This document shows, one piece after another, positions 28,401-36,747 of a stretch of DNA of 64,000 bases (its first letter is position 1; every line of letters starts with the position of its first letter). The position numbers were made by a program, and so were the translations under genes. The notes below the pieces were generated by a model. It did not search any database. It was given only the letters and a program-made list of their open reading frames with translations, and was not told where the DNA came from. The DNA lies in assembly GCA_964459465.1 (NCBI GenBank), contig CAYWLR010000007.1:62001-126000 (forward strand). The letters run 5' to 3'. Source of the stretch: CALAMC01 sp964459465. GTDB lineage: Bacteria > Zixibacteria > MSB-5A5 > GN15 > PGXB01.

Positions 28401-29353
28401 AGGGCCCGGCTCACGTTGGCGACGTCCAGTCCAATGTCGATCCGCTGCGGGGATTCGATAATACTCAACTTCGCCGCCAGGGAGTCCCTCTTCAGCTGGG
28501 CCTCGATTTCAAACAGGGGATTACCGCTAATGTTTAATTCCGGAACGAACGCCCGAAATTCCGCGAAATTTATCGGTTCACTGGCGAGTTGACCGGATGA
28601 TAGCGCGTTGTCGGAGGCAACATATGTCCCCTGTCCCCCGAACCGGTTTTGGTCCGTTCTGATAACAAGATTGCCCAGAGTGATTTTATTGCCGCGTCGG
28701 GAAGCATCAAAAGACAATTGCTCCAGCCGGAAGACGGGTTTCCGGAGATTGAAGCTTAATCCTTTAAAATTCAACTGCTGGGCGGTGTCGGAATACTGCC
28801 CGGCAAACCGGACGCCGATTCGTTCTATTGCTTCCGGCAGGGTGGTATCGAGAGCCACAAGTCTGACGGTACCGTCGCGGAGGATAAAGTCATCCAGTAC
28901 AATACGGAAATTCGAAGTGTCCGTTTCCGGGGCGGTATCCTGTAGTGTAAGTGTATCGGTCAAAATAAGAGTCGCGAAATTCCAGCCGCTGTCGTCGGCC
29001 TGCACCAGCTTGACATAGGGCGAATCGACCGTTACCGAATCAATTTTAAGTTCCAGGTGAAACAGGCGGGACGGGGTCAGGTCAATTTTCAGGCTGGGAA
29101 TATAGAGCACGGTATCATCGCGGGTGGTGACGAGAATATCTCTTGCCCGGATATGGGTGAAAAGATTGCCCTCGATATCGGCGATACTTAATTGACCGTT
29201 CAGGTATTCATTGCTTCGCTCGACCAATTGATTTTTCAGCCAGTTACGGAAGAAAGACGTCTGGGTCAGGCCCAGAAGAAGGCCGATCAACAGGATTAAT
29301 ATTCCGCTTGTCGCCGCGATTCTTTTCAGCCAACGTTTCATTTTATTCTGCAT
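25442..29353 (-). CDS. tamB: TamB-like translocation/assembly module (AsmA-like bridge protein)
   Basis: 1303 residues. A single N-terminal membrane anchor (about 13-31) is followed by a very long periplasmic run of beta strands, as in TamB/AsmA lipid-transfer proteins. The C-terminal TamB (DUF490) domain is clear: NTWLRSPDMNIEIGEGDLDL, GRRFMIVQGDLFFQGG, YVIYGRSMDEL, SNQLSRTLGSTLGLD and the last strands ending FIFKYQR. Together with the Omp85 protein encoded 16 bases upstream, it should form an envelope-spanning system for outer-membrane protein insertion or phospholipid transport. Start: ATG 29353 with AAAGGA very close; ATG 29341 is also possible. The 16-base gap to tamA means one operon, driven from the promoter at 31276. 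Confidence 0.85.
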   Translation of the reverse strand: MQNKMKRWLKRIAATSGILILLIGLLLGLTQTSFFRNWLKNQLVERSNEYLNGQLSIADIEGNLFTHIRARDILVTTRDDTVLYIPSLKIDLTPSRLFHLELKIDSVTVDSPYVKLVQADDSGWNFATLILTDTLTLQDTAPETDTSNFRIVLDDFILRDGTVRLVALDTTLPEAIERIGVRFAGQYSDTAQQLNFKGLSFNLRKPVFRLEQLSFDASRRGNKITLGNLVIRTDQNRFGGQGTYVASDNALSSGQLASEPINFAEFRAFVPELNISGNPLFEIEAQLKRDSLAAKLSIIESPQRIDIGLDVANVSRALNAATHAQVRYYLNINLTDFSLTHWLGDTAMDVRTSGTVTLAGTGFTPDEADIVMDMNLTNSHILDMPIDRITGTARYTTGDLDGRLETYGNFGEIYSDFKITDILELPVFDVDLKTSHLNLAFLLHADSLESDINLVAKVQGSGFDISRLAATGRVDAASSLLFGIQVDTLFAKGAFTGDSYHLDTLHAALAPGEVSLTGQGKFDGDQDLAYKILLTTLAPIRQVLTDVDTVSGTGVISGVVRGTLDSLQISGDMELHQFQYNEVKVESALSQYTALLQGDNISGRAGVSVYMPGSGDFIMDSAVASAEFSTTEADIAFDGFYQPGIQAHMAGLLAFDSSNINSTIKDIALIFNRQHWRGGGPETRLVISGDDYHIENLILRSSADSAGAVPSISINGLVSLTGFENMTLAINHLDLEQMLAAFDLPDEIAGQLNAELQLGGTAASPTVTGRLAIDNGRVNQFSYRALRGQIGYEAERLEWTTALLPRDGDSLAITGNAPINLSMTNDGDAVYYDRPFEVNVSTSGLPLSIILASGQALENVNGYITADINISNTIDTPVVKGQVGLRDGSLSMPEYGIEYTKISAGLSVHDAVLTLDTLQAVRDRGILTGKGSLQFENNLISGVIKTSELEFLANSFYALKHKDFQVSISGNARLTGNSDEPRFAGSITVLRSSIFLPALMEEAAAAQAGDESMPLLVRATLAPDTLADSSAAGPSTEKAPSYAAQTDWYNNLRGQFKVTIPRNTWLRSPDMNIEIGEGDLDLVKNGPEFELFGSLKIMRGQYNLYGRRFMIVQGDLFFQGGTDYNPEVTMRAQYVFRNAEREKKVLTLDVSGKAFTPTLRFALDDVPIEEKDAIAYVIYGRSMDELTSGQQSTASVAEADLARGAAANILSNQLSRTLGSTLGLDVIDISSQGTLASTTMTVGKYVSNNLFMSYQRAMGQTQGEEAIPEIVTLEYELHKYLFLQLLHGDDKTSGLDFIFKYQR

Positions 29354-29369
29354 ATCCTTTATGGTCTAT

Positions 29370-31223
29370 TTAAAAAGCCTGTCCGATACTGATGTGGAAC
29401 TGCATTTTTTTGTCGTCGTCGTCCACCGGCCAGGCGACGTCGAGGCGAATCGGTCCGATCGGAGTCGCGAATCTTGGTCCACCGCCGGCGGCAAAGCGCA
29501 GGTCATCCATATGATATGAAAACGATTTCGTCCAGACGTTTCCCGCGTCGGTAAAGACGACTCCCGACAGAAGGTCCCAAATCGGAAAACGTAATTCGGC
29601 GCTCGCTTCCAATAGCGATTGACCCCCGATCGGCAGCCCGGCTTCATGCGGTCCCAGTTCCGAGCGGGCCCAGCCCCGTACCGAGGAACTTCCGCCGGAA
29701 TAAAACCGTTCCTCGACCGGCACGAAACTTTTGTCGGTATAGGTTCTGATGCCGCCCAGCTTGATACGCGTCGCCAATACAAGCATCGCCAGCGATTGAT
29801 ACCGGCGCAAATCAACCTGAAGCTTCAAATAGCGGGTTTTGCCGCCGAAACCGAAACCGCTGAAAGCAATCGTATTGGAATTATAAAAACCCCGCCGGGG
29901 ATTGAACAAGGGACCGGAGTTGTCGAAAAAGCTGCCCAGGATAAGTTGAGATTTGTTGTACAGGTCGGCGAATTCGGTACTGTCGGATGTCTCCGCCAAG
30001 ATTGATTGTGCCACCTTAACTCGTTCCACCGAATAACTGACAGAACCGCTCAACTTCGTGCTGAATTGATGGACAGCTCCAATAGTGGCGCCGAACCGGT
30101 TTACCGTATAGCCCGGTTCATTCTGACGCCAGACAAAGGGACTGGTTATAAGAGTCGTGCCCGGGGTCGGGAACGCCGGCTGGGTCAGAGTGGCGATGAT
30201 ATAGTACGGATCAAGGTGAGAATGTTTGATGTACAATTGCAGGCGACGGGCCCCGCCCAGAAATCCGAGCAATCGCGTATCCGAAAAGACACGAAAACGG
30301 TCTTCGGTGCCATAACCGAGACCGAGTTTGGTGGTCAACCGTTTGGCATCCTTTACAAACACGTCGACCGGTATGACTTCCCCGCTATCCCTGGAAAAAG
30401 CCGGAGTGGTCGTCGCGATTTGGAATGTCCCCAGGCCATACACCTGCCGCTGTGTTCGCTCGATCAGACGCAGTCGATACAAGTCTCCCGACTGGAAAGC
30501 GACCTGTCGGGCAATTACGGAAGTCGGAACATTGGTCGCACCACCCACGCGGACGTCGCCGAAATAGCATTTGGGTCCGCTTTCGATCCGCCATTCGATA
30601 TCGACGGCGTGGTCAGGTCTGGAAACCGTCAGTTCGGGCGTAATTTTGACATAGGGATACCCGATGTTGCCGAATTCCCTGGCCAATATCATTTGGTCGA
30701 AAAAAACCGCGGAATCGCGGAAACGCGCTTCCGGGCGCAGGGACAGTTCCCGCCCGGTTCTTTTAAGAAGCGCGGATAAAACGGAATCGGGGATACTGCC
30801 CAAAGATGTCAGCGAATGGGTGATTTCTCGCACCCGGATCGGTTCGCCTTCGGTAATTTGAACCGTCAGCCTGACCGTTCGCCGGCGCTGGTCGGATTCT
30901 GCCTGTGCCGGGGCGACGATGACATCAAGAAAGCCTTCGCGCTGATAGAACGCTCGGATACGATCAATGTCCCGCACCATGACGGCCTCGCTGTATTCCG
31001 GGCCCTTTTTGCCGAGCAGTCTCGCAAAGGCACCGATTGATTTTGTTTCCATCAACTGCTTGAGCGTTCCGGATGAAATGGATTCATTGCCTGTGAAGTT
31101 TATGACCTGAACGGCGAACCCGTCCTGCGCTCGGAGTGCCCCCGGAAATATGAGTGTCATCCAGGAACCGAGGATAATAAGATAACGGAAAAGTATCCTC
31201 GATATAAAAACCCGATTTACCAT
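29370..31223 (-). CDS. tamA: Omp85-family outer-membrane assembly protein (TamA-like)
   Basis: 617 residues from ATG 31223, chosen because GGAAGGA stands nine bases upstream and because this start yields a proper signal peptide (ILFRYLIILGSWMTLIFPG, cleaved near ALRAQ). An earlier ATG at 31268, almost at the predicted transcription start, would put 15 residues in front of it. About three POTRA-like domains cover residues 30-270. The rest is a 16-strand-type barrel with the Omp85 signature SSSVRGWARSE near residue 515 and a terminal aromatic residue (GQAF), the usual outer-membrane recognition end. Expected role with TamB: insertion of outer-membrane proteins. A BamA identity is less likely given the TamB partner and length. 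Confidence 0.85.
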   Translation of the reverse strand: MVNRVFISRILFRYLIILGSWMTLIFPGALRAQDGFAVQVINFTGNESISSGTLKQLMETKSIGAFARLLGKKGPEYSEAVMVRDIDRIRAFYQREGFLDVIVAPAQAESDQRRRTVRLTVQITEGEPIRVREITHSLTSLGSIPDSVLSALLKRTGRELSLRPEARFRDSAVFFDQMILAREFGNIGYPYVKITPELTVSRPDHAVDIEWRIESGPKCYFGDVRVGGATNVPTSVIARQVAFQSGDLYRLRLIERTQRQVYGLGTFQIATTTPAFSRDSGEVIPVDVFVKDAKRLTTKLGLGYGTEDRFRVFSDTRLLGFLGGARRLQLYIKHSHLDPYYIIATLTQPAFPTPGTTLITSPFVWRQNEPGYTVNRFGATIGAVHQFSTKLSGSVSYSVERVKVAQSILAETSDSTEFADLYNKSQLILGSFFDNSGPLFNPRRGFYNSNTIAFSGFGFGGKTRYLKLQVDLRRYQSLAMLVLATRIKLGGIRTYTDKSFVPVEERFYSGGSSSVRGWARSELGPHEAGLPIGGQSLLEASAELRFPIWDLLSGVVFTDAGNVWTKSFSYHMDDLRFAAGGGPRFATPIGPIRLDVAWPVDDDDKKMQFHISIGQAF

Positions 31224-31275
31224 CGCATTAAATCCTTCCGCAATGCGATCGTGAACAAGCAACTTCATGTCAGAC

Positions 31276-31305
31276 AATATATTAATTAAATCGCGCAGGT
31301 GTCAA
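31276..31305 (-). promoter_or_regulatory. promoter of the tamA-tamB operon
   Basis: On the minus strand TTGACA (31305-31300), 18-base spacer, TATATT (31281-31276). Predicted start of transcription near 31269, about 46 bases before ATG 31223. Confidence 0.65.
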
Positions 31306-31469
31306 GCGAAAGCGGGCCGGGCAATAGACATCGCAGTTTTCAGCTTTTGCCCGGTGCACCCCTGCCTCGTGAATTATACTCCGGATCGTACGGGTAAAAA
31401 ATAGATTATACTATGCACTTAACTGTTTCTATTGGTATTTCCGAATAATATTATGGTGAAAAAATAAAG

Positions 31470-31556
31470 CGGAGAGGCAGGGATTCGAACCCTGGGAGCC
31501 CGCAAAGGCTCAACGGTTTTCGAGACCGCCCCGTTCGACCGCTCCGGCACCTCTCC
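31470..31556 (-). tRNA. tRNA-Ser (anticodon CGA)
   Basis: 87 bases. Acceptor stem GGAGAGG/CCTCTCC, class II form with a long variable arm (GAGCC...GGCTC), T arm with GGTTCGAATCC, and anticodon loop CTCGAAA giving anticodon CGA for UCG codons. The 3' CCA is not encoded. Confidence 0.95.
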
Positions 31557-31573
31557 GTCAATCAAGATGCGAT

Positions 31574-31601
31574 AATTTATCAAAATCCGCAATGATGTAA
31601 A
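31574..31601 (-). promoter_or_regulatory. promoter of tRNA-Ser
   Basis: Minus strand TTTACA (31601-31596), 16-base spacer, TAAATT (31579-31574). Predicted start near 31567, 11 bases before the mature tRNA 5' end, a normal layout for a single tRNA gene. Confidence 0.6.
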
Positions 31602-31687
31602 GTGTTAATTTCGACTCCGCCCGGTCCGGCCCGCCTTACTTTCTCGGGATTCAAGCGAATATTAAAACGTTGTTGTTATGCCCGGCT

Positions 31688-32209
31688 TTAATTGGAGCCG
31701 ACCGAACCCCCCAGCCGCCGACCCTCGGACAAGTGCCTCTCCTGAACCTCGATCACCTTTTCGATAAAGCCCCGGCGCGGTTTGACAATCTGAAAAGCGA
31801 TGAACGACATAAGAATAAACAAAAACATCGTCCGAAAATCGCCGCTTATCAGAAACAGCACGAATCCATAAACCGCAATGGCCGTGGTCATGGCATAACA
31901 GGTGATCGAAATCCGGAACGCCGCGGCCTTGAGGTCTTCCTCGAATGTCGTTTCCGAGCGTATCAACGGCACCATGAACTGTTTATGTTTCATGATAATG
32001 GCGATGACGCCGTCGGCCACCGCCACCGCCAGAAGCACCCAGGCCAGAACGTCCCATTTCGAGCTCATTTCCATGACATCCTGCCCCGATGACTGACTCA
32101 AAAAATAGGCGATGATCAGAAGCGTCATCGGGAAGAAAATGTTGATCAACATGCCCATATAAAGCGGCTTGATTATCACGGCGTTTATATCGACATTAAA
32201 CTTGTTCAA
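31688..32209 (-). CDS. membrane protein of unknown function
   Basis: 173 residues with four probable membrane helices (near 15-38, 55-72, 105-122, 128-146) and a charged C-terminal tail. No motif recognised. Its start ATG overlaps the last bases of tadA by four (ATGA), so it is translated with tadA from one transcript. Function unknown. Confidence 0.7.
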   Translation of the reverse strand: MNKFNVDINAVIIKPLYMGMLINIFFPMTLLIIAYFLSQSSGQDVMEMSSKWDVLAWVLLAVAVADGVIAIIMKHKQFMVPLIRSETTFEEDLKAAAFRISITCYAMTTAIAVYGFVLFLISGDFRTMFLFILMSFIAFQIVKPRRGFIEKVIEVQERHLSEGRRLGGSVGSN

Positions 32210-32682
32210 TTTACCCGCTCCTTGTTTTTGCGGACTTCCCGGAAAAACAACTGCATCAGCTCAACCGCCTCTTTTTCCATGATACCGGAAACTACTTCGA
32301 TCCGGTGGTTCAATCTTTTATCGACAGGAATGTTGAAAAGCGACCCGCAGGCCCCGAAACGCGAGTCGGGCGCGCCATAAACGATGGCTTTTATTCGCGA
32401 CAACATCGCCGCCCCGGCACACATGGCGCACGGCTCAATTGTGCTGTATAAAACGCAGTCATCGAGCCGCCAGTCGCCCATGTATTCGGCGGCCGAGGTG
32501 ATGGCGATCATCTCGGCGTGGGCGGTGGCGTCCTTGAGAGATTCGGTCCGGTTGTGCCCGCGGCCGATGATTTTATTCTCATGGGCCACGACCGCCCCGA
32601 TCGGCACTTCGGATTTTTCGAAAGCCAGTTGCGCCTCGCGCAGGGCGTATTCCATGAAATAGTTGTGGTCATAGTGGTTCAT
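32206..32682 (-). CDS. tadA: tRNA-specific adenosine deaminase TadA
   Basis: 158 residues, normal length. Cytidine/deoxycytidylate deaminase fold with the zinc site His55-Ala-Glu57 (HAEMIAI) and Pro84-Cys85-x-x-Cys88 (PCAMCAGA). TadA converts the wobble adenosine of tRNA-Arg(ACG) to inosine; the family signature ARIxxxVYGAxDxxFGACGSLFNI-like region is present around residues 97-118. No SD is visible at ATG 32682, while a promoter-like pair (TTGCCA/CATATT) ends only six bases upstream, so the message may be leaderless. It is followed by an overlapping membrane protein gene. Confidence 0.92.
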   Translation of the reverse strand: MNHYDHNYFMEYALREAQLAFEKSEVPIGAVVAHENKIIGRGHNRTESLKDATAHAEMIAITSAAEYMGDWRLDDCVLYSTIEPCAMCAGAAMLSRIKAIVYGAPDSRFGACGSLFNIPVDKRLNHRIEVVSGIMEKEAVELMQLFFREVRKNKERVN

Positions 32683-32688
32683 CGCACT

Positions 32689-32717
32689 AATATGGGATTT
32701 TCGGGGTTATATGGCAA
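32689..32717 (-). promoter_or_regulatory. candidate promoter of tadA
   Basis: Minus strand TTGCCA (32717-32712), 17-base spacer, CATATT (32694-32689). The -10 box ends six bases before the ATG at 32682, implying a very short or absent leader. Confidence 0.45.
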
Positions 32718-32839
32718 GCCAAAAGGGGAATTGCAGGAGGCCAACTCTATTTGTGGACAAACAACCTTTTTAACGTTATTATGTATAAGGAAGTGACAAA
32801 AAGACAGATTCAAGCAGAACCGTGCAGGAGGTTTATGCG

Positions 32840-33508
32840 ATGTTGAAACGTTTGTTAATTATCGGGCTGGTTTTACTGATATGCGCCCCGGTGGCGGAAG
32901 CCAGGAAGAAAAAGGAAAAATCGGGAGAACTCAATAAAGGTGTTTTCAGCGATACCGAATATGGGTATAAATTCAATGTGCTCGATAACTGGAAAGCCGA
33001 GCTCAAGAAAAAGGACAGCGAATTCCGGGTCGTCCTGACCCAGAAAAACCACAAGATTCCGCCCGAATTGATGCCGTACCCCAAACTGGCGCGGGTGCCG
33101 ACCATCGACGTTTATATTTGCGAAATGCCGTTCGGGGCGCTGGAGTTTATCGATTCTCTGGCCAGCAGCTCGTATTCGTCCAAAGAAAAGAAAGCCATCA
33201 TGCGCGATATCCGGGCGCTGGAAGAAAATGTCATATTCGACGGTCTTAAAACGTCGCGGCGAGCGGCGGCCAAAATTGGTGACATGGAGGCCGCGCAGTG
33301 GGAAGGAACCGCCAATTTCACCGTCAAGCAGGGGACATTCGAAACCTCCAAGCGGTCGTTCACGGCCGGTTTCGTGGTGGTCAAAAACGGCGATTATATG
33401 CTTTCGTTTACCATAACCAGCGAAGGCGTCTTCTTTCCGGAAATCATGAAGGAAGCGATGACCATGATGGAAAGCCTCCAGTGGGGGCAGGTGCCGGAGG
33501 AAGAATAA
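32840..33508 (+). CDS. secreted or periplasmic protein of unknown function
   Basis: 222 residues from ATG 32840; AGGAGG at 32826-32831 lies eight bases before it, which decides against the in-frame GTG at 32822. Signal peptide MLKRLLIIGLVLLICAPVAEA. The mature part begins with a very basic RKKKEKSG stretch, then a compact alpha/beta domain (YGYKFNVLDNWKAEL..., GDMEAAQWEGTANF, NGDYMLSFTITSEG) reminiscent of PsbP/DUF1795-type domains that occur in many exported proteins, but I cannot confirm the family. Ends with a strong terminator 37 bases downstream. Confidence 0.7.
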   Translation: MLKRLLIIGLVLLICAPVAEARKKKEKSGELNKGVFSDTEYGYKFNVLDNWKAELKKKDSEFRVVLTQKNHKIPPELMPYPKLARVPTIDVYICEMPFGALEFIDSLASSSYSSKEKKAIMRDIRALEENVIFDGLKTSRRAAAKIGDMEAAQWEGTANFTVKQGTFETSKRSFTAGFVVVKNGDYMLSFTITSEGVFFPEIMKEAMTMMESLQWGQVPEEE

Positions 33509-33544
33509 GCTGGTTCGGTAGTTGTCTTAAAGGAATCGATTTGG

Positions 33545-33582
33545 CGGGCGCCCGACGGTTTTATCGGGCGCCCGTTTATTTT
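33545..33582 (+). terminator. intrinsic terminator
   Basis: Perfect 11-bp stem CGGGCGCCCGA (33545-33555) and TCGGGCGCCCG (33564-33574), then TTTATTTT. The T run is only on the plus strand, so it serves the gene ending at 33508. Confidence 0.88.
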
Positions 33583-33665
33583 GCGGGGATAAAAACCCTT
33601 CTTTTTCGCCGCACATATGAGAAACATCAGCCGGCCAAAAAGCGGATACTATCATAAGACTGGAT

Positions 33666-35594
33666 TTAAAACTCATACTCCCCGTAATTGAACGAAATCG
33701 GTGGCGGCGGCCCGGGTGGATTGTCATAGAGGTAACTTATCAAATACAGCATATCCATCAAATTAACCGAACCGCTTCCGTTGGCATCGCCCATCAGCGG
33801 ATGCGGTGTCGGTTCCGGACCACTGTTGTAAACGAAATCTATCAAGTATAGAATATCCAGCATATCAATACTATGGTCATTATTCGCATCACCGCGGCTG
33901 ACCGCCAATAAGGCTCGCATCGGGTGCACCATGCCATACCCATATTTAGGATCCGGTGGACTGGTGATTGTATCATAAAGTTTATTATCCGCTGAATTTC
34001 TGATAACATCATATAGTTGCTCTCGAGTTAGGTCCGGTCTGGCCGCCAAAACTAGGGCCGCCACACCCGCCGCCACCGGTTGGGCCGACGACGTCCCGCC
34101 GAATTTACACATATAATCGTCATCATCAGGATCACCACATCCATAGTCAATGTTGGAGGTATTATATCCAGCAGCGCCCATTAAATCATCGGACCATATA
34201 GAAATGCTTTGGTGCAAATATTTCGGCCCCGCTGGTGCACAGATATCGACATTTGACAAGCTGCAATAACTCCAGATGCTATCATCAGGGTGTAGCGATA
34301 TTACCGAAATCACTTCAGGATATAATGCCGGATAATAGGTGTAAGGATAGGTATTCCCCGAAGATGCAAATAACCCACAACCTTTTCCATTGCGTCCCAG
34401 AGATGTTGCCTGCTGTACTGCAAAATGCAGAACATCGAATGGGTCCTTTCCACCCCAACTCATTGAAATTATATCAGCTCCATGTGTCCATGCCCAAGAT
34501 ATCGCCCCTGCTAAGTGCTCAGCATCAGCAAAATAATAGCCCCTGCAAGAAGGAAAGTTAATCCATACCGAGTCAACTCCTGGATTATCAGGAAAGACGT
34601 CAAGTCTAAATCCATTACCAATCTTGACAGGCAGGATTTTGCATGACGGTACAATCCCATATATCCCCGTGTCGGGATTATCGATGGAATCAGGCTCCCG
34701 GTTTTGCGATGCCGCCAAAATACCGGCAACGCATTGACCGTGACCCCCGATTAAAAGACCGGGCAGATCGGGGTAATCACAAGGCGATGGGTCGTCATCC
34801 ATCATGGCGAAGTCGTATCCGCTCATCAAACGATGCGAAGGCATATCATCATGGGGCCCCACTCCTTGGTCAAGCACTGCCACAACGATGTTGGAATCGC
34901 GGTCAGATGTAATTTCAAACACCCGATGATTCATCGAATCCGGTGAACCGGGATAGGCTCTGAATATCCGATGCATGGCCCATTGCTCTTCCCAATAATG
35001 GTCGTAGATGAAATAACTATGCCATTCCAATCCCCCCAGAAAATTGGGATGGCTAAACTCGGTCTCTTCAAGTTCATAGTAAATATTGGCGATTTCAAGC
35101 GTTGAATATTCGGCATTATCTTTTACGCTTAACAGGAATTGTTTGGGGGTGATGTCATTTTCATAAACAATTTCAATGTCATATTCGTTATTCAGGCTGT
35201 CAATAAAATCATAAGAAACATTATCCCCGAATTTGCAGCAAATTGTCCGCCCGACCATCAGGGCCGAATCCTGACTGTTTATAAAATATGGATTTGCCAG
35301 CGATACTCGGGGATCTGCCAACAATGAATCAAGGAACTGATCCAAATTTGTCCCTGAATTAATTTCAGTTACTTTAAATCCATCTTGCCCAAAAGCTGCC
35401 TTCACCGAATCAATTCGCGGATAGCCTTGAATAAAATCGTCAAATTGGAATGGGTCTTCTGAAAATAAAATTAATATCTTTGATGAATCCACGTTCAAAG
35501 CTATTTGCCTGTTATCGGAGTAATAATATTGAGCGTCGGCATTCGATATTGCGAAAAACAATAATACCCCGAAAATTGATATATTTGTTTTCAT
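33666..35594 (-). CDS. secreted subtilisin-like (S8) serine protease with dockerin
   Basis: 642 residues. Signal peptide MKTNISIFGVLLFFAISNADA. Residues 25-200 form a long N-terminal prodomain-like region with no motif. The S8 domain (about 230-565) has Asp242 (VAVLDQGVG), His285 (GGHGQCVAGIL), oxyanion Asn414 (ASSGN) and the nucleophile Ser502 (GGTSSAQPVAAGVAAL), so the catalytic set is complete; the residues next to Asp and His (DQG, HGQ) differ from the common DTG and HGT. Dockerin repeats follow (MLDILYLIDFVYN and LMDMLYLISYLYD) with PPGPPPP. An extra tail ISFNYGEYEF follows the dockerin. Compared with the four plus-strand dockerin genes this one is richer in A+T and uses rarer codons, perhaps reflecting a separate origin. 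Confidence 0.88.
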   Translation of the reverse strand: MKTNISIFGVLLFFAISNADAQYYYSDNRQIALNVDSSKILILFSEDPFQFDDFIQGYPRIDSVKAAFGQDGFKVTEINSGTNLDQFLDSLLADPRVSLANPYFINSQDSALMVGRTICCKFGDNVSYDFIDSLNNEYDIEIVYENDITPKQFLLSVKDNAEYSTLEIANIYYELEETEFSHPNFLGGLEWHSYFIYDHYWEEQWAMHRIFRAYPGSPDSMNHRVFEITSDRDSNIVVAVLDQGVGPHDDMPSHRLMSGYDFAMMDDDPSPCDYPDLPGLLIGGHGQCVAGILAASQNREPDSIDNPDTGIYGIVPSCKILPVKIGNGFRLDVFPDNPGVDSVWINFPSCRGYYFADAEHLAGAISWAWTHGADIISMSWGGKDPFDVLHFAVQQATSLGRNGKGCGLFASSGNTYPYTYYPALYPEVISVISLHPDDSIWSYCSLSNVDICAPAGPKYLHQSISIWSDDLMGAAGYNTSNIDYGCGDPDDDDYMCKFGGTSSAQPVAAGVAALVLAARPDLTREQLYDVIRNSADNKLYDTITSPPDPKYGYGMVHPMRALLAVSRGDANNDHSIDMLDILYLIDFVYNSGPEPTPHPLMGDANGSGSVNLMDMLYLISYLYDNPPGPPPPISFNYGEYEF

Positions 35595-35688
35595 TTCAAT
35601 ACTCCATCGTTTAAAGGAAATTACTGCCCTCTTGATTTATGGCCGCTATTTTCCAAGTTGCTGATAGTGCGCTCATTTACCCGCGCGC

Positions 35689-36747
35689 TCAATAAGTTAG
35701 CATGTCTCTGATGCAATATTTGGCCGTGACGTTGCCCGTCAGAAAACCGCAATCATAGGTGCCAATGACTTCATGATTTTGAGCATCGATCAGGCAAAAA
35801 GTCGTAAATTCATTCATCTCATTGAATGGCCGTGCTATAAGGTATTTGCCGTCATATGACATCACCAGCATGTTGAACTGCTCGTTCCAGGTGAAGGGGT
35901 ATGCAATAGCCGCCACCGAATCCTCCGTTTCGGCATCCCAGACAAATATATGCCCGCTGGGGCCATAGCCGAAAGGTGTCGGCCCATAATCGGTGAAAAA
36001 GACATATTTATCATCCGGGCTGACAACCAGGGTCGCGCCTCCGCCGTATGGTAAATATTTCAGCATCCTTAGAGTATCCGAATCAAAATCGCAAACCCCT
36101 AAAGCGCAGTATGTCGCCGCATCTATAAAGACTTTCTGCAGACTGCCGACCGCCTGACTTGCAAAAAATGTTACTCCATGGCCATGCCAGGTTTTAATGG
36201 CATGGTTGAATGATCCCCCCAGAATGTTATAAATGCCCAGCTCGATTGGATCTCTAGGAGTTACATAATATTGATAAGTCAGGATTTCGGATTGATTACA
36301 GAATCGCCCAAAACCTCCGCTTTCAGGATCGGTGTAAATTAAAGTATGCTCCGGGTACAGGTACAGAGAATTACCATCAAAATAGAACCGCGAGTTTCTG
36401 CTAAACATAAGAGCACGACTGCCAAAGGAATCAATAATTCCCTTCGTTTTAAGATCCACAATATAGGTTTTCGAGCCTGCCGTAACGGCCAGAAGCGAAT
36501 CATCGCTAATGACATGGATTCTCATAATGCTATTACTGGCTATACTATCCACCACCAGCGAATCGATGAAAGCCTCCCGCTCGACCGAGAAGATTTTAAC
36601 CATATTGCCCTGTTTCGGAGCAATATAGAACAGATGCTCCTCGGGCTCCGGCTCCGGACAGACCGGGCAATCCGGACAGTCATCACAGCAAGTCGTTACC
36701 AGGCACAGAACCGCCGCCAGAATCAAGAAAACTCTGATCATACGCAT
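35689..36747 (-). CDS. lipoprotein with beta-propeller-like repeats
   Basis: 352 residues. Start ATG 36747 has an excellent SD (GGGAGGTGAG). The N-terminal hydrophobic segment ends at LVTTCC, a lipobox-like site, followed by a Cys/Pro/Glu-rich linker (CPDCPVCPEPEPEE). The rest is made of YVTN/WD-like strands: ISDDSLLAVTAGSKTYIVDL, VSPDDKYVFFTDYG, VWDAETEDSVAAIAYP and MSYDGKYLIARPF, suggesting a 6-7 bladed propeller. It is probably anchored to the membrane and faces the periplasm or exterior. Function unknown. It is followed 94 bases later by the S8 protease on the same strand. Confidence 0.7.
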   Translation of the reverse strand: MRMIRVFLILAAVLCLVTTCCDDCPDCPVCPEPEPEEHLFYIAPKQGNMVKIFSVEREAFIDSLVVDSIASNSIMRIHVISDDSLLAVTAGSKTYIVDLKTKGIIDSFGSRALMFSRNSRFYFDGNSLYLYPEHTLIYTDPESGGFGRFCNQSEILTYQYYVTPRDPIELGIYNILGGSFNHAIKTWHGHGVTFFASQAVGSLQKVFIDAATYCALGVCDFDSDTLRMLKYLPYGGGATLVVSPDDKYVFFTDYGPTPFGYGPSGHIFVWDAETEDSVAAIAYPFTWNEQFNMLVMSYDGKYLIARPFNEMNEFTTFCLIDAQNHEVIGTYDCGFLTGNVTAKYCIRDMLTY

